Counted from the stretch's first letter, positions 7,058 to 16,286 are shown. The stretch: 64,000 nt of DNA from Bacilli bacterium (GCA_024408505.1 JAKSUZ010000004.1:1-64000); one strand, 5' to 3'. Program-made: numbers and translations. The notes: a model not told the origin generated them from the letters alone.

Positions 7058-8592
7058 TTAGATACAGAAAGCGGGAGCGAGAGAATAGGCATAATAACAA
7101 CAATTATCTGGAAAAATGACTCCAGAAAACCAAATATTGTAGGCAGCACGATGAGTTTCGCGGTCAGGCTCTCGTAAATAAGCATGACCACCATCTGATT
7201 CATTTGGATTAAATCCTGCATAATTTTCAACATCGTTTGGATAAGTTTGCCCTTCGTGATTGGTGATGAAACACTCCCCACCGTAATCGTTTTCTTTTAC
7301 TTGTCTTTTAATACGTAAACCTTGCAACTCTACTTCATCTCTTTCCTGATAATAAGTGTAAGCGCCTTCACGAGTTTTTTTGCTTCCCATTTCTTCAGGT
7401 GATAATAAGAAGATTTTATCGTATTCGTTTTTGTTGTTTATTATTTCCTTTTCTTCCCAAGCGTTAGTATTTTTATTAAAGCAAGATACGCTTTTCTTGG
7501 GTGCGATTAGTTTATCAACAAAGGTAGGATTGCCTTCATCTATCATTTCAAGAGCGGATTTATCCTTATAAGGATTATCATCTTGAAGTGACCAAGCAGT
7601 CGCGCCTTTTTGCGCCCATAATATATGACCGTTTCCTTCTCCCATTAGTGCTTTTCGAATTGAAGAATTTAGATAATCGTCGTTTGCCGATCCGGTATCC
7701 CAATCAATATCATCCGAATCATTCCATTGGGTCGCTAATGAATAACCATAACTATCACTAAGTAAGTTAGAAAATTAAAAGTACAATGGATTGTGTTTCC
7801 GTTTGCATCAACATCTTTATCTACATCAATCAAACGAACTTTATGTTCCACTCCGTTAACGGTTAATTTAACTTCAATTCCTTGTTTAATGTCCTCTTCA
7901 GTCGCCTGTTCATACTCAACTCCGTTAGAACAATAATTCCACCAATCTTCGTAATCATACCATCTAGCCGTTTTATCGGGTAATTTAGGTGTTTTCTCTT
8001 CGTAAGAATAAATAAATTCAGTACTATAATTCTCATTCTCATTTGTTTTAATCGCATAGGAGACTACTTTTTTATTATTAAATTTTAAAGTTAAATTAAT
8101 TGTGCCTGAAGTAGTTGACGCAGCATAACTCTCTATTTCTTTATTATAAGTGAACGAATTATAAGATAAGCCTAATTTGTCAATTTGACTAAGTATATTA
8201 ACATCATCCGATTGTGGAGTGATAAATGCATCTTCACCAACATTTTTGCGAAGTGAAAAAAGTCGGGTTTTCGAATAACGATAATATTCATCATATGTAC
8301 CATCATTATTTTTACCAACATATGTCTCGCTATAAGAATTAATTTCTTCTGAGGATGAGACGTAATGATATACTTTAGGAGACATTTCTTTTACTACAAG
8401 TTTTTCACCACCATCATAATAATTAAGTTGAAGATATGTTATATCTTTAAAAGAGCAAGCATTATTAAATTCTTGTTCATTCACTACATGTTCATCAGTT
8501 GGTTGAGGTTCTGGTTCAGGATCTTTATTACCACAACTTGCTAAAAGACTTACTGCCATTAATGGCATCATTAATAATCCTAGCTTTCTCAT
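7058..8592 (-). pseudogene. Frameshifted DUF6273-like surface lipoprotein
   Basis: The 5' part (8592-7735) encodes signal peptide MRKLGLLMMPLMAVSLLASC and about 270 residues, then runs into an out-of-frame tail. The 3' part (to 7058) encodes HILWAQKG, LREPDRETHRAAYNIWFSG and SLAPAFCI, the DUF6273-like ending seen in the intact paralogue at 3939-4973. The reading frame is lost by one base near the A4 run at 7771-7774. In the next frame the code continues SNLLSDSYGYSLATQWND, which aligns with DLISDANGYSLVTQWND of the paralogue. A sequencing error cannot be excluded. The gene lies between R4 and R5. Confidence 0.82.
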
Positions 8593-8750
8593 ATATAAAA
8601 GCCTCTATCTAGTTCTTATTATATATTATGTGCTAACATTATACTAATTAGTGGTCCAAGATTTAGGGTTCACTGCACTCTGTAGTACTATTAATGTTTT
8701 GCTCACTAAACAGTTAAAACAGTTATGACAAGCAATATTTAAATGATCAA

Positions 8751-9941
8751 TTAGTGTAATAGCCAGTCGGCAATATCAATAATTTTTATTCCACGAAATT
8801 GGTACGGCGGATGTTTAGTACGAGTAATAATTACTTTTTCATGGGCGTCTTTTATAGATAGAAGAGGGGAGTATTCGCGCTTAAATGTTTCTGGATTAGA
8901 TATATCATCGCAAACTTGAATATAAGTTTTATTTTCACCATCCATAACGACAAAATCCACTTCTTTTTGATAAAGAGTCCCGACATATATATCAAGGCCT
9001 CTTCTTAATAATTCAATTGCAACAATATTTTCATAAACTCGTCCATAGTCATTATATCGATTACCTAATCTTGCATAACGTGCGCCAAGATCAACAGTGT
9101 AATATTTTTCATTGGTAGATAAATAACCGCCACCTTTTATGTCGTACCTTTTCACTTTGTAAAAAACAAAACCTTCACATAAAAATTTTGCATAATTCCC
9201 AATGGTCTTATGATCAACTGAAACATCGTTATTATTAATAACCCGAGTAATGTTCCTTAAAGATGTAATGTTACCAATATTATCAAACATATAGTCCACA
9301 AGATTGCTCATTGCCGACTGATTACTGACGTTATTTTTTTTCATAATATCCTTGAGAACAATAACATCAATTACATTATTAATATAATCTTTTTTTCTTT
9401 TTGCTCCGCTATACACATAACTACCTGCAAACCCACCTTCTTGTACATATTTATCAAAAGATTGATAAACATCACTATTGCCAAAATACTTAAGATATTC
9501 TTTAAAAGAAAAGGGAAATACCTTTATTTCCATATATCTGCCGGTAAATAAAGTTGCTAAGTCGGAACTTAACAAAAATGCATTAGAACCCGTCAAATAA
9601 ATATCATACTTTTTTGAATCGAATAAATCATTAATTGCAATTTCGAACTTGGGGCATAATTGAACCTCATCAATGAATAGATAATTGTTTTTATTAGGCA
9701 AATATTTATCTTTGATAAAATTATAGAGTTTTTTATAATCTTTTAAATCATCATAGGCAATTTTATTGAAATTAATAAAAATAATATTGTTTTTCTTATC
9801 CGTTTTTTTAATGTAATCGATATATTGATTTAACAAAAACGATTTTCCTGAACGACGCACTCCAGTAATAATTTTTATTTCAGGTGTGCCTTTAAGTTCA
9901 ATAAGTTCTTTTAAGTAGGTTTCTCTTTCAATAATCTTCAT
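8751..9941 (-). CDS. AAA ATPase with DUF4143 C-terminal domain (second)
   Basis: A 396-residue ATPase of the AAA_14/DUF4143 family. Walker A is GVRRSGKS (27-34), Walker B is LFIDEVQ (88-94), and LTGSNAFLLSSDL with FTGRYMEIKVFPFSFKEYL follows. The C-terminal nuclease-like core is ENIVAIELLRRG...KEVDFVVMDGENKTYIQV. It is the more typical of the two DUF4143 ATPases here, and the two are only distantly related. The family role is unknown. It ends 158 bases upstream (in reading order) of the frameshifted lipoprotein and starts about 100 bases from R5, so it falls in the last cassette before ordinary chromosomal genes. Confidence 0.87.
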   Translation of the reverse strand: MKIIERETYLKELIELKGTPEIKIITGVRRSGKSFLLNQYIDYIKKTDKKNNIIFINFNKIAYDDLKDYKKLYNFIKDKYLPNKNNYLFIDEVQLCPKFEIAINDLFDSKKYDIYLTGSNAFLLSSDLATLFTGRYMEIKVFPFSFKEYLKYFGNSDVYQSFDKYVQEGGFAGSYVYSGAKRKKDYINNVIDVIVLKDIMKKNNVSNQSAMSNLVDYMFDNIGNITSLRNITRVINNNDVSVDHKTIGNYAKFLCEGFVFYKVKRYDIKGGGYLSTNEKYYTVDLGARYARLGNRYNDYGRVYENIVAIELLRRGLDIYVGTLYQKEVDFVVMDGENKTYIQVCDDISNPETFKREYSPLLSIKDAHEKVIITRTKHPPYQFRGIKIIDIADWLLH

Positions 9942-9968
9942 ATGTACATATATACTATATTACACTCA

Positions 9969-10003
9969 TTCCCCAAACTCAAATTTTTTTGCGATTTGGG
10001 GAA
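9969..10003. promoter_or_regulatory. Perfect inverted repeat upstream of the ATPase
   Basis: TTCCCCAAA (9969-9977) and TTTGGGGAA (9995-10003) form a perfect 9-bp inverted repeat with a 17-base spacer. It lies 28-62 bases upstream of the ATPase start codon at 9941, so it overlaps or flanks the promoter. It could be an operator for a dimeric repressor. A terminator is less likely because neither side has a T-run. Confidence 0.4.
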
Positions 10004-10044
10004 CGACGGTCATAATTGCATTATTTTAATTTATAACTAAAAGG

Positions 10045-10138
10045 TAACTTAATGTCCACCCTAATGTGACATAACAATAGGGTTATAAAATGCATAAAAG
10101 TTATAAATTTGTATCGTATGGCTATACCCTAATGTTAT
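10045..10138. repeat. R5: res-like repeat at the accessory/core boundary
   Basis: This copy begins TAACTTAATGTCCACCCTAA and ends GGCTATACCCTAATGTTAT. Its left 39 bases match R2 with one change. Its right half (AAAAGTTATAAATTTGTATCG) aligns best with R1. It ends 11 bases from the stop codon of the RNA methyltransferase gene, the first ordinary housekeeping gene, so it marks the edge of the variable region. Confidence 0.8.
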
Positions 10139-10149
10139 CTAGTTTGTTC

Positions 10150-10776
10150 TTAGATTAGATGCGCGAAAATAATTGATGCCGCAACAGTAACATTTAAAGA
10201 ATCTATATTCTTTATATCAATCTTAATTACATCATGAGCGAGCTTTAAAATATTAGAATTAACACCACGAGATTCATTACCGAAAATAAGCACAAATTTA
10301 TTTTTTAATTTAAGTTTATTTAAATAGTTTGTGGACTTAAGACCAGTTGCTACTATTTGATAATTTTCTTTGAGTTTTCTAAGTGTATTAATATCACCAT
10401 AACTAAGATTTATATCAAAGATACTATCTTTAGCGATGGCTAAACATTTCTCGTTATAAATAGATACCGAATTAGGCGAGAGCATTAAATCCTTAATTCC
10501 ATATTTTTTCATTAAATAAATGATTTTGCCTAAATTTGATGGATCACTAATTTCATCTAAATAAATGATTTTATTACCGACTGGATGATGTGGAAGAAAT
10601 TTAACTATTCCGATTACACCATCTTTGGTTTGATATGCTTCTTTTAATAAACCAAGTTGTTTGGCTTTTTTAATGGATGCTAAATCAAATACTAAAAAGA
10701 GTTGCTGTTTATTCCTTTCTTTTGTGATTAGAAGTTTATTAACTTCTTTTTGCTTATTTTTGCTGATCTTTTCCAT
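10150..10776 (-). CDS. SpoU/TrmH-family RNA 2'-O-methyltransferase
   Basis: About 208 residues. The SPOUT family motifs are present: ISDPSNLGKIIYLMKKYG (motif 1), FGNESRGV (motif 2) and IKNIDSLNVTVAASIIFAHL (motif 3, the knotted SAM site). The enzyme should transfer a methyl group from SAM to a ribose 2'-OH in rRNA or tRNA; the target base cannot be told. I prefer the ATG at 10776 (MEKISKN) over 10797. It overlaps the end of the preceding YgjP-like gene by about 23 bases, so the genes are translationally coupled. Last gene of the mannosidase operon. Confidence 0.85.
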   Translation of the reverse strand: MEKISKNKQKEVNKLLITKERNKQQLFLVFDLASIKKAKQLGLLKEAYQTKDGVIGIVKFLPHHPVGNKIIYLDEISDPSNLGKIIYLMKKYGIKDLMLSPNSVSIYNEKCLAIAKDSIFDINLSYGDINTLRKLKENYQIVATGLKSTNYLNKLKLKNKFVLIFGNESRGVNSNILKLAHDVIKIDIKNIDSLNVTVAASIIFAHLI

Positions 10777-11425
10777 AGTTAAATTTAGTATTATCAAGCG
10801 CTTTTTTAAGTGCTTTATAATTCGGACAATATTTTAACACACAATCATAAAAACGTTGACCGTGATTATGATGAAGATCGTGCGCTAATTCATGAATAAT
10901 TACACTATCAATAATCGGATATGAATAATGAACTAGGCTCATCGCGAATGATAAATGATTCTTATAGTAACTATTACTACCATGGCGCGTTTTCATATCA
11001 CGAACAGTGATTTTATGATGAGAAGTGTTCATAATTGTTTCGTATTCTTTAACGCGTTTAGTTAAATATTCTATAAGAATCTTTTTGAGAACTTTATTTA
11101 AGTCCTCATGTTTTTTAATAATAATCTTTTGATCTTGGTAAACATTTTTATTACCTATTTCAATTGGAGTAAGTTCGCCAAAAACATAAATTGCATTTTC
11201 TTGTCTTGGACTAGCGCGCTTATTAGCACGCGCAATAAGTCGAGGCGCAAATTTATCTAAATGTTTATAAATAGTTTTTTGACTTGTATGGTATGGTGCG
11301 CTGATTTTAAATAAACGCTTCTCTTTATCATAGTGATAAATAATGTTACGAACTCGTTTATAAGTAATTAAAACTTTGTAGTTATCAAAATTATAGTAAT
11401 ACTCAGATGAAATATCGTTATTCAT
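10754..11425 (-). CDS. YgjP-like zinc metalloprotein
   Basis: About 223 residues. The C-terminal HELAHDLHHNHGQRFYDCVLKYCPNYK is the HExxH zinc motif plus the following helix of the YgjP/SprT-like family (usual form HELCHLKHPNHSKxFW). The third ligand is likely the second His of the HHNH segment. In this family the role is poorly known, sometimes linked to restriction-modification loci. The ATG at 11425 (MNNDISSEYY) is chosen because it follows the manA stop codon by 4 bases; an upstream ATG at 11443 would overlap manA. No signal peptide. Confidence 0.8.
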   Translation of the reverse strand: MNNDISSEYYYNFDNYKVLITYKRVRNIIYHYDKEKRLFKISAPYHTSQKTIYKHLDKFAPRLIARANKRASPRQENAIYVFGELTPIEIGNKNVYQDQKIIIKKHEDLNKVLKKILIEYLTKRVKEYETIMNTSHHKITVRDMKTRHGSNSYYKNHLSFAMSLVHYSYPIIDSVIIHELAHDLHHNHGQRFYDCVLKYCPNYKALKKALDNTKFNYGKDQQK

Positions 11426-11429
11426 TTTC

Positions 11430-12299
11430 TTAAAGCGTAACACGAATTAACTTTAATTGACCTTTAACAAGATATTTGCCTTCGCTTGCAGGAACAAAGA
11501 TGGTATCAAATGGCTTTAATTTAAGAGTTTGTTTTCCTAATTGAATGTTTCCTTTACCAGATAAAACAGTCAAACAATGGAACGATTTATCATTAGCGAC
11601 AAACGATTGTGATTTTTTAATTAATTCTTGATAAACCGTAAAGAACGGACACTTCACTAAAACCTTATTAGGTTTATTTCTTTTAATTGGTAATTTTTGG
11701 TAATTAATTACCTTTAATGCTTGAGCGATATGAAGTTCACGTTTCTTACCGTATTTGTCAACACGATTAAAATCATAAAGACGATAAGTAACATCAGCGC
11801 TTCTTTGAATTTCAATTAAGAAGGTATGTTTTCCGATTGCGTGAATAGCGCCTGGTTTAATTAAAAAAGAATCGCCGGTTTTTACCGCTACATGATTAAG
11901 TGATTTAGTAATATCACCAGTCTTTAAAATCTTTTCAATTTGTGGACGAGAGGTATTTTTCTTAAAGCCCATATATAGATGAGAGGGCTTCTTATTTAAA
12001 ACATGCCAGAATTCAGTTTTTACTTCGGGATGAACTTGAATGGATAAATCATCATTCGCATCAATTAATTTAATAAGTAAAGGGAAATCGCCTTTATAAC
12101 CCTTCTTAACAATATTTTTATTTTTTAAAAATAAATCTTTTAAAGTTTTGCCTTTACTAATTGGTGAATTCATATCTTTTAAACACGATAAAATCCATGC
12201 TTCACCATATTGGGTAGATTTCTTTTGATAAATCTTACTTAATTTTTTCCCACCCCAGAGGTTATAAGTAAATAAAGGGCTTAATTTATACATCATCAA
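11430..12299 (-). CDS. manA: Mannose-6-phosphate isomerase, class I
   Basis: A 289-residue cupin-type phosphomannose isomerase that converts mannose 6-phosphate to fructose 6-phosphate. The metal-site motif is IQVHPEV (about 91-97), followed later by PGAIHAIG and a conserved arginine in QRSADVTYRLYDFNR. This is the short bacterial form (about 300-320 residues). It lies directly after the ROK kinase and the GH38 mannosidase, so the three together turn alpha-mannosides into a glycolytic intermediate. The first codons are MMM, so the exact start is uncertain by two codons. Confidence 0.92.
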   Translation of the reverse strand: MMMYKLSPLFTYNLWGGKKLSKIYQKKSTQYGEAWILSCLKDMNSPISKGKTLKDLFLKNKNIVKKGYKGDFPLLIKLIDANDDLSIQVHPEVKTEFWHVLNKKPSHLYMGFKKNTSRPQIEKILKTGDITKSLNHVAVKTGDSFLIKPGAIHAIGKHTFLIEIQRSADVTYRLYDFNRVDKYGKKRELHIAQALKVINYQKLPIKRNKPNKVLVKCPFFTVYQELIKKSQSFVANDKSFHCLTVLSGKGNIQLGKQTLKLKPFDTIFVPASEGKYLVKGQLKLIRVTL

Positions 12300-12316
12300 A
12301 AATTATTTTATCACAC

Positions 12317-13174
12317 TTATTCAGTTAGATATTTTAAATAAAGATTTTCGTTATTTAATTTTAGCGCATGACGCATGCCATTAATTGGGCACATTGTAGA
12401 ATCGCTAATGATTTGATAGGGAATCTTATTTGTTTCTTCAAAGCCAGATTTAAGTAAATGCCAAACATTTGATACTCCACCACCAATCATTAAATAGGAA
12501 TAAGGATATTCTTTACCTTGCTCATTCATTACTTTACCTAGAATCATTCCAACTTGGTGAAATATGTCTTGAAGTTTTTTATCATCCTTAGCTGCATTCG
12601 CCATATCTTTAACATATTTAAAGTTATAACCAGCATCTTTCGCAAAGCGAACAAGCGCCGTAGCGGAAACAAAATCTTCTACATATTTACCGGGTTTTGA
12701 ATAAGGAGCTCTTCCTAAATCAGGGAAAGTAGTTTTTGTATTATCCACTAACACATGTCCATGATCAAGATAACCATAACCTAACCCGGTTCCTAACATA
12801 ATAACCATTGCGTTTTGTTCTTTTAATTTAGGATTTTCTTCTAATGCACCTAAAGCAAAAGCAACGGCATCATGAATAAACAATATTTTTGCCTTTGGGA
12901 ATATATCCGTAAAAATAGTTTTAATATTTTTCTTATAAATGGATGGTAATTTAAAATCCATATATGAAATCCCGTTTGCGAAATCAAACGGACCTGGCAT
13001 ACTAATGCCAACTTCATCAACTTGATAATTCTTTAAAAAATTCCTTAACGCATTTGGAACATCTTCCTTTCCGTTACTATCAGTAACTGGAAAAGAACCG
13101 ACTGTTACTTTTTCATCAACAAAATATGCGTATTTTATGTAAGTGCCACCAATATCAAGAATTAATTGTTTCAT
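12317..13174 (-). CDS. ROK-family sugar kinase (likely mannose kinase)
   Basis: A 285-residue ROK protein. The N-terminal phosphate-binding motif is LDIGGTYIKYA, the ROK signature region is VGISMPGPFDFANG, the catalytic Asp lies in IHDAVAFALG, and the second phosphate loop is IMLGTGLGYG. The usual ROK zinc motif (CxCGxxGCxE) is absent, as in some BglK/NanK-like members. The start overlaps the mannosidase stop by 4 bases (ATGA), and manA follows. Position argues for mannose as substrate; glucose or N-acetylmannosamine are alternatives. Confidence 0.82.
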   Translation of the reverse strand: MKQLILDIGGTYIKYAYFVDEKVTVGSFPVTDSNGKEDVPNALRNFLKNYQVDEVGISMPGPFDFANGISYMDFKLPSIYKKNIKTIFTDIFPKAKILFIHDAVAFALGALEENPKLKEQNAMVIMLGTGLGYGYLDHGHVLVDNTKTTFPDLGRAPYSKPGKYVEDFVSATALVRFAKDAGYNFKYVKDMANAAKDDKKLQDIFHQVGMILGKVMNEQGKEYPYSYLMIGGGVSNVWHLLKSGFEETNKIPYQIISDSTMCPINGMRHALKLNNENLYLKYLTE

Positions 13175-16100
13175 TCTTTAATTTTAATGGTAAAGATTTC
13201 AAATGGCTTTACCTTTAATTTAATTACTCCTTTTTTAACTGGTAAGGCTTTTAAATTATTTTCCATTAAGTCCGCTAAATAAGCTTTCTTAAATGGAACA
13301 TTTACATTAAGACTAACATCATGTGAACTACCCATAGTTTCAAAACCACGAATAATATATGCTTTTTCATTATGTGCTCTTTTAACGGTTTCAACGATTA
13401 CTCCTGGAGCAGCTAAAGAGACAAATGAATGTTTAACATTTTGATAACCTTTTGCGTTCTTATTTTGATAAACTAGCGCAGGACGATTAAAGATATATGC
13501 TTCTTTCACTACCGCATCATTTTTATAATCACCGGTGTGTGGGAATAGAGCAAATTTAAATTCTGGGCAAACATCCGTTGCTTCATCATATGGATAACTA
13601 CCAGATTTAAGCACCGTTAGTGATAAATCACTACCTTCCACACCATAACCATATTTAGAATCGTTAAGTAAGGCTACGCCGAATTTACCATCCGACATAT
13701 CAACCCACTTTTGTCCACACACTTCGAATTTCGCTTCATCGTAACTATTTTTTGGTTTAGTGTTCCGACCAATTGAACCAAATTGAATATCAAATCTTGC
13801 TTGTTCACATTTAACATTCATTGGGAAATGAATCTTTAATAATTGACGTTTTTCTTTCCAATTAATTTGGTTAACGAAATCAACTCGATTAATACCATTA
13901 TATAAATAGACATATTGAGTAATTTTACTCTTATAATAACGGCGAGTAATCTTAAAGCCTCGACGATCGCCTTCATTAATAATGGTGAAGCTTGCCACGC
14001 TATCTAAGTGATATTTCTTTTGTTTATAGTAAGGAGACATCTCCCAGTTATCATACTTATAAGGAGTGTCTTCATAAACTACAAATTTATTAATAGTCTC
14101 ACCAGATTTAACCACTTCTTTTTTATGTACTTTATCATAGAAAGAAGTAATCTCACCTAACTTATTAAATTTAACATCAAAATAAGCATTGCTTAAATGA
14201 CGATCACTTACTTTAATTTGATTTGGTAAATGATTTAATTTAAAACTCTGATAACCAACGCTTGGAACATTCTTAATCACATAACATTCGTGATTTACTA
14301 CAACTGGAACATTGCTAATAAATGCGTTTGGATTAAAGACTAAATATTGACTCTTTTCTTTATTAAGAAGACCTGATAAATGCTCCTTAATAATTGATTT
14401 ATTATCTTTAAAGATTTTGCCTAAATAAATGTCAGCATCTTCGTATACTTTCTTAATTGCGCTACCAGGTAAAATATCATGGAATTGGTGGAGTAAGAAA
14501 GTTTCATAGTTATCGTTAATGATGCTTCTAGGATAATTATGATGATTAATAATTGCATCAAGGGAAGCAATTAATTCAGTATTTAGGAACGAGAATTCAA
14601 GATCACGATTATATTTCTTGATTCGTGGAACGCTTGTATATGTACCACGATGATACTCAAGATATAATTCATCATCCCAAGTTGGAGTCTTACCAAACTT
14701 CTTACAACTCTTATTAAAATTCTCCTCAATTGCCTTAAGACTATCTTTTAAAGTAGTTAAATGCGTTTTACCTAAATTTGGTAAACCATAGTGGTAACGT
14801 TTCTCTTTTTCAAGCATCTCACGGGTTGGACCGCCACCGCCATCACCGAAACCATAAGTAGTGATAACGCGGTTGTTATATTTCTTGATTTCATAACGGT
14901 TCCATGTGCCTAATAAATGACCAGCGGTCATCCAACCATTATAGGTTGTATAATCGGTATCTTTTATACCAATACGTGGATTTGCATCGCAGGTAGAAAT
15001 TAAATAGGTAAACACTGATGTACCATCGAGGCCAACCCATTTAAATGAGTCATATGGAAGACGATTTGTGTCATTCCAGCCAATCTTACCAGTAACAAAA
15101 CGAGTAACGCCAGATTTCGCTAAAATCTGTGGAATTTGATATGAATAGCCAAAGACATCAGGAAGAATTAAAGTCTTTGAATCAATGCCAAATTCTTTCT
15201 TTAAATAATCCTTACCATATAGAATTTGACGAACGAGCGATTCGCCGCTTGTTAAATTACAATCTGGTTCAACCCACATTGCACCATCAATTTCAAAGCG
15301 ACCTTCTTTCACGCGCTTTTTAATGCGTGCGAATAATTCAGGATCATCTTTTTGAATGAACTTAAAGATTTGTGGTGAAGTGTGCATGTATTTATAGTTA
15401 GGATATTCTTCCATTAACTTAAGTGCAGTCGAAAAGGTTCTAAGTCCTTTTTGACGAGTTTGCTCAATATCCCAAAGCCAAGCCATATCAATATGTGCGT
15501 GGCCAACACAATCAATTAACACATCTTGTTTACCACATACGCCTTTAAAATAATGATTCATTAAATAACTATGTGATTTCGCTAATGAATTAAATAAGAG
15601 ATCATCACGATTTCTTAAATCGATTAAATTCATAGCTTCATTAACAACTTTTAAGCTAGAAGCGTATTGAGGATCATTCTTTAATAACACATGGATATCT
15701 TCCATGATTACCCAATAATCGTAATAAGCTTCTTCAATTCTTTTATCGGTATATTTAACTGAAAAATGAAGCGGGAAAGAACGATTAAATTCATGAGTAA
15801 ATAAATATAGATAGAAAGTATAGTGACCGTCTTCTAATAAAATATCACGGTGATTAACATCAATGCCTTGCACTAATTTATTATTTAGATAAACAATCCC
15901 TTGTGGACGATCTGCATCCCATTCGTGTCGACCAAAGCATGGATCAATTACAAAATAGGATTTTGCATTTTTATCTTTTTCCTTATTAATCGTAAATTCA
16001 CCTTTAAACCAAATGTATTTACTTTGATCAAAAATCGTAAAGGGCTCTTTAAATGGTTTCCAACCCTTTGCGTTTTTCGCTGCGCTTAAATGGGGATTAT

Positions 16101-16203
16101 GTAAATCTAAGTAAGATACTTTAACGGGAATTTGTTTACTTATTCGTAGACTATCAAGTATTTTAACTAAAGTGTCTAGCTTTTCTTCAATACGTAAATT
16201 CAT
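13171..16203 (-). CDS. GH38 alpha-mannosidase
   Basis: A 1010-residue cytoplasmic glycoside hydrolase family 38 enzyme that removes alpha-linked mannose by a retaining mechanism at a zinc centre. The metal motif HAHID lies at 235-239 and the nucleophile Asp314 in MWVEPDCNLTSGESLVRQ. The C-terminal beta domains extend to the end. There is no signal peptide, so substrates must be imported oligosaccharides. It is the first gene of the minus-strand operon GH38-ROK-manA-ygjP-trmH, preceded by GAGGAG and by a palindrome in the leader. Length fits the long bacterial branch of the family. Confidence 0.93.
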   Translation of the reverse strand: MNLRIEEKLDTLVKILDSLRISKQIPVKVSYLDLHNPHLSAAKNAKGWKPFKEPFTIFDQSKYIWFKGEFTINKEKDKNAKSYFVIDPCFGRHEWDADRPQGIVYLNNKLVQGIDVNHRDILLEDGHYTFYLYLFTHEFNRSFPLHFSVKYTDKRIEEAYYDYWVIMEDIHVLLKNDPQYASSLKVVNEAMNLIDLRNRDDLLFNSLAKSHSYLMNHYFKGVCGKQDVLIDCVGHAHIDMAWLWDIEQTRQKGLRTFSTALKLMEEYPNYKYMHTSPQIFKFIQKDDPELFARIKKRVKEGRFEIDGAMWVEPDCNLTSGESLVRQILYGKDYLKKEFGIDSKTLILPDVFGYSYQIPQILAKSGVTRFVTGKIGWNDTNRLPYDSFKWVGLDGTSVFTYLISTCDANPRIGIKDTDYTTYNGWMTAGHLLGTWNRYEIKKYNNRVITTYGFGDGGGGPTREMLEKEKRYHYGLPNLGKTHLTTLKDSLKAIEENFNKSCKKFGKTPTWDDELYLEYHRGTYTSVPRIKKYNRDLEFSFLNTELIASLDAIINHHNYPRSIINDNYETFLLHQFHDILPGSAIKKVYEDADIYLGKIFKDNKSIIKEHLSGLLNKEKSQYLVFNPNAFISNVPVVVNHECYVIKNVPSVGYQSFKLNHLPNQIKVSDRHLSNAYFDVKFNKLGEITSFYDKVHKKEVVKSGETINKFVVYEDTPYKYDNWEMSPYYKQKKYHLDSVASFTIINEGDRRGFKITRRYYKSKITQYVYLYNGINRVDFVNQINWKEKRQLLKIHFPMNVKCEQARFDIQFGSIGRNTKPKNSYDEAKFEVCGQKWVDMSDGKFGVALLNDSKYGYGVEGSDLSLTVLKSGSYPYDEATDVCPEFKFALFPHTGDYKNDAVVKEAYIFNRPALVYQNKNAKGYQNVKHSFVSLAAPGVIVETVKRAHNEKAYIIRGFETMGSSHDVSLNVNVPFKKAYLADLMENNLKALPVKKGVIKLKVKPFEIFTIKIKE

Positions 16204-16218
16204 AGCTCTTTCTCCTCA

Positions 16219-16258
16219 CTTGGTTAATTTAAAAAATTAACAAGGTAGCAATATTTTA
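16219..16258. promoter_or_regulatory. Operator-like palindrome in a divergent promoter
   Basis: GTTAATT (16223-16229) and AATTAAC (16235-16241), with outer CTTG/CAAG arms, make an imperfect 26-bp palindrome at 16219-16244. On the minus strand it lies between an extended -10 (TGCTAAAAT, -10 at 16253-16258) and the Shine-Dalgarno of the mannosidase operon. On the plus strand it lies just upstream of, or over, the -35 of the KDPG aldolase promoter (TATACT at 16271-16276). One regulator could therefore control both sugar operons. This is inference. Confidence 0.5.
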
Positions 16259-16267
16259 GCATAAATA

Positions 16268-16276
16268 TGATATACT
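16268..16276 (+). promoter_or_regulatory. Extended -10 promoter of the uronate locus (leaderless type)
   Basis: TGATATACT at 16268-16276 is an extended -10 element (TGn + TATACT). The ATG at 16287 begins 10 bases after it, with no Shine-Dalgarno in between. Transcription would start within a few bases of the ATG. Confidence 0.5.
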
Positions 16277-16286
16277 TATTTTTAAT

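Noticed and set aside
3791-10138. CRISPR array from regularly repeated sequence
   Set aside because: Repeats are about 95-145 bp, imperfect, and separated by whole genes of 1-3 kb, not short spacers; no cas genes are seen.
2194-10138. Classical integron with attC sites
   Set aside because: No tyrosine integrase (IntI) is present. The only recombinase is a small serine type, and cassette genes do not share one orientation. The likeness is functional at most.
10139-10150. tRNA-gene integration boundary at the edge of the accessory region
   Set aside because: No tRNA gene or attachment-site duplication of a tRNA end is visible at R5; the neighbouring gene is a methyltransferase with an intact end.
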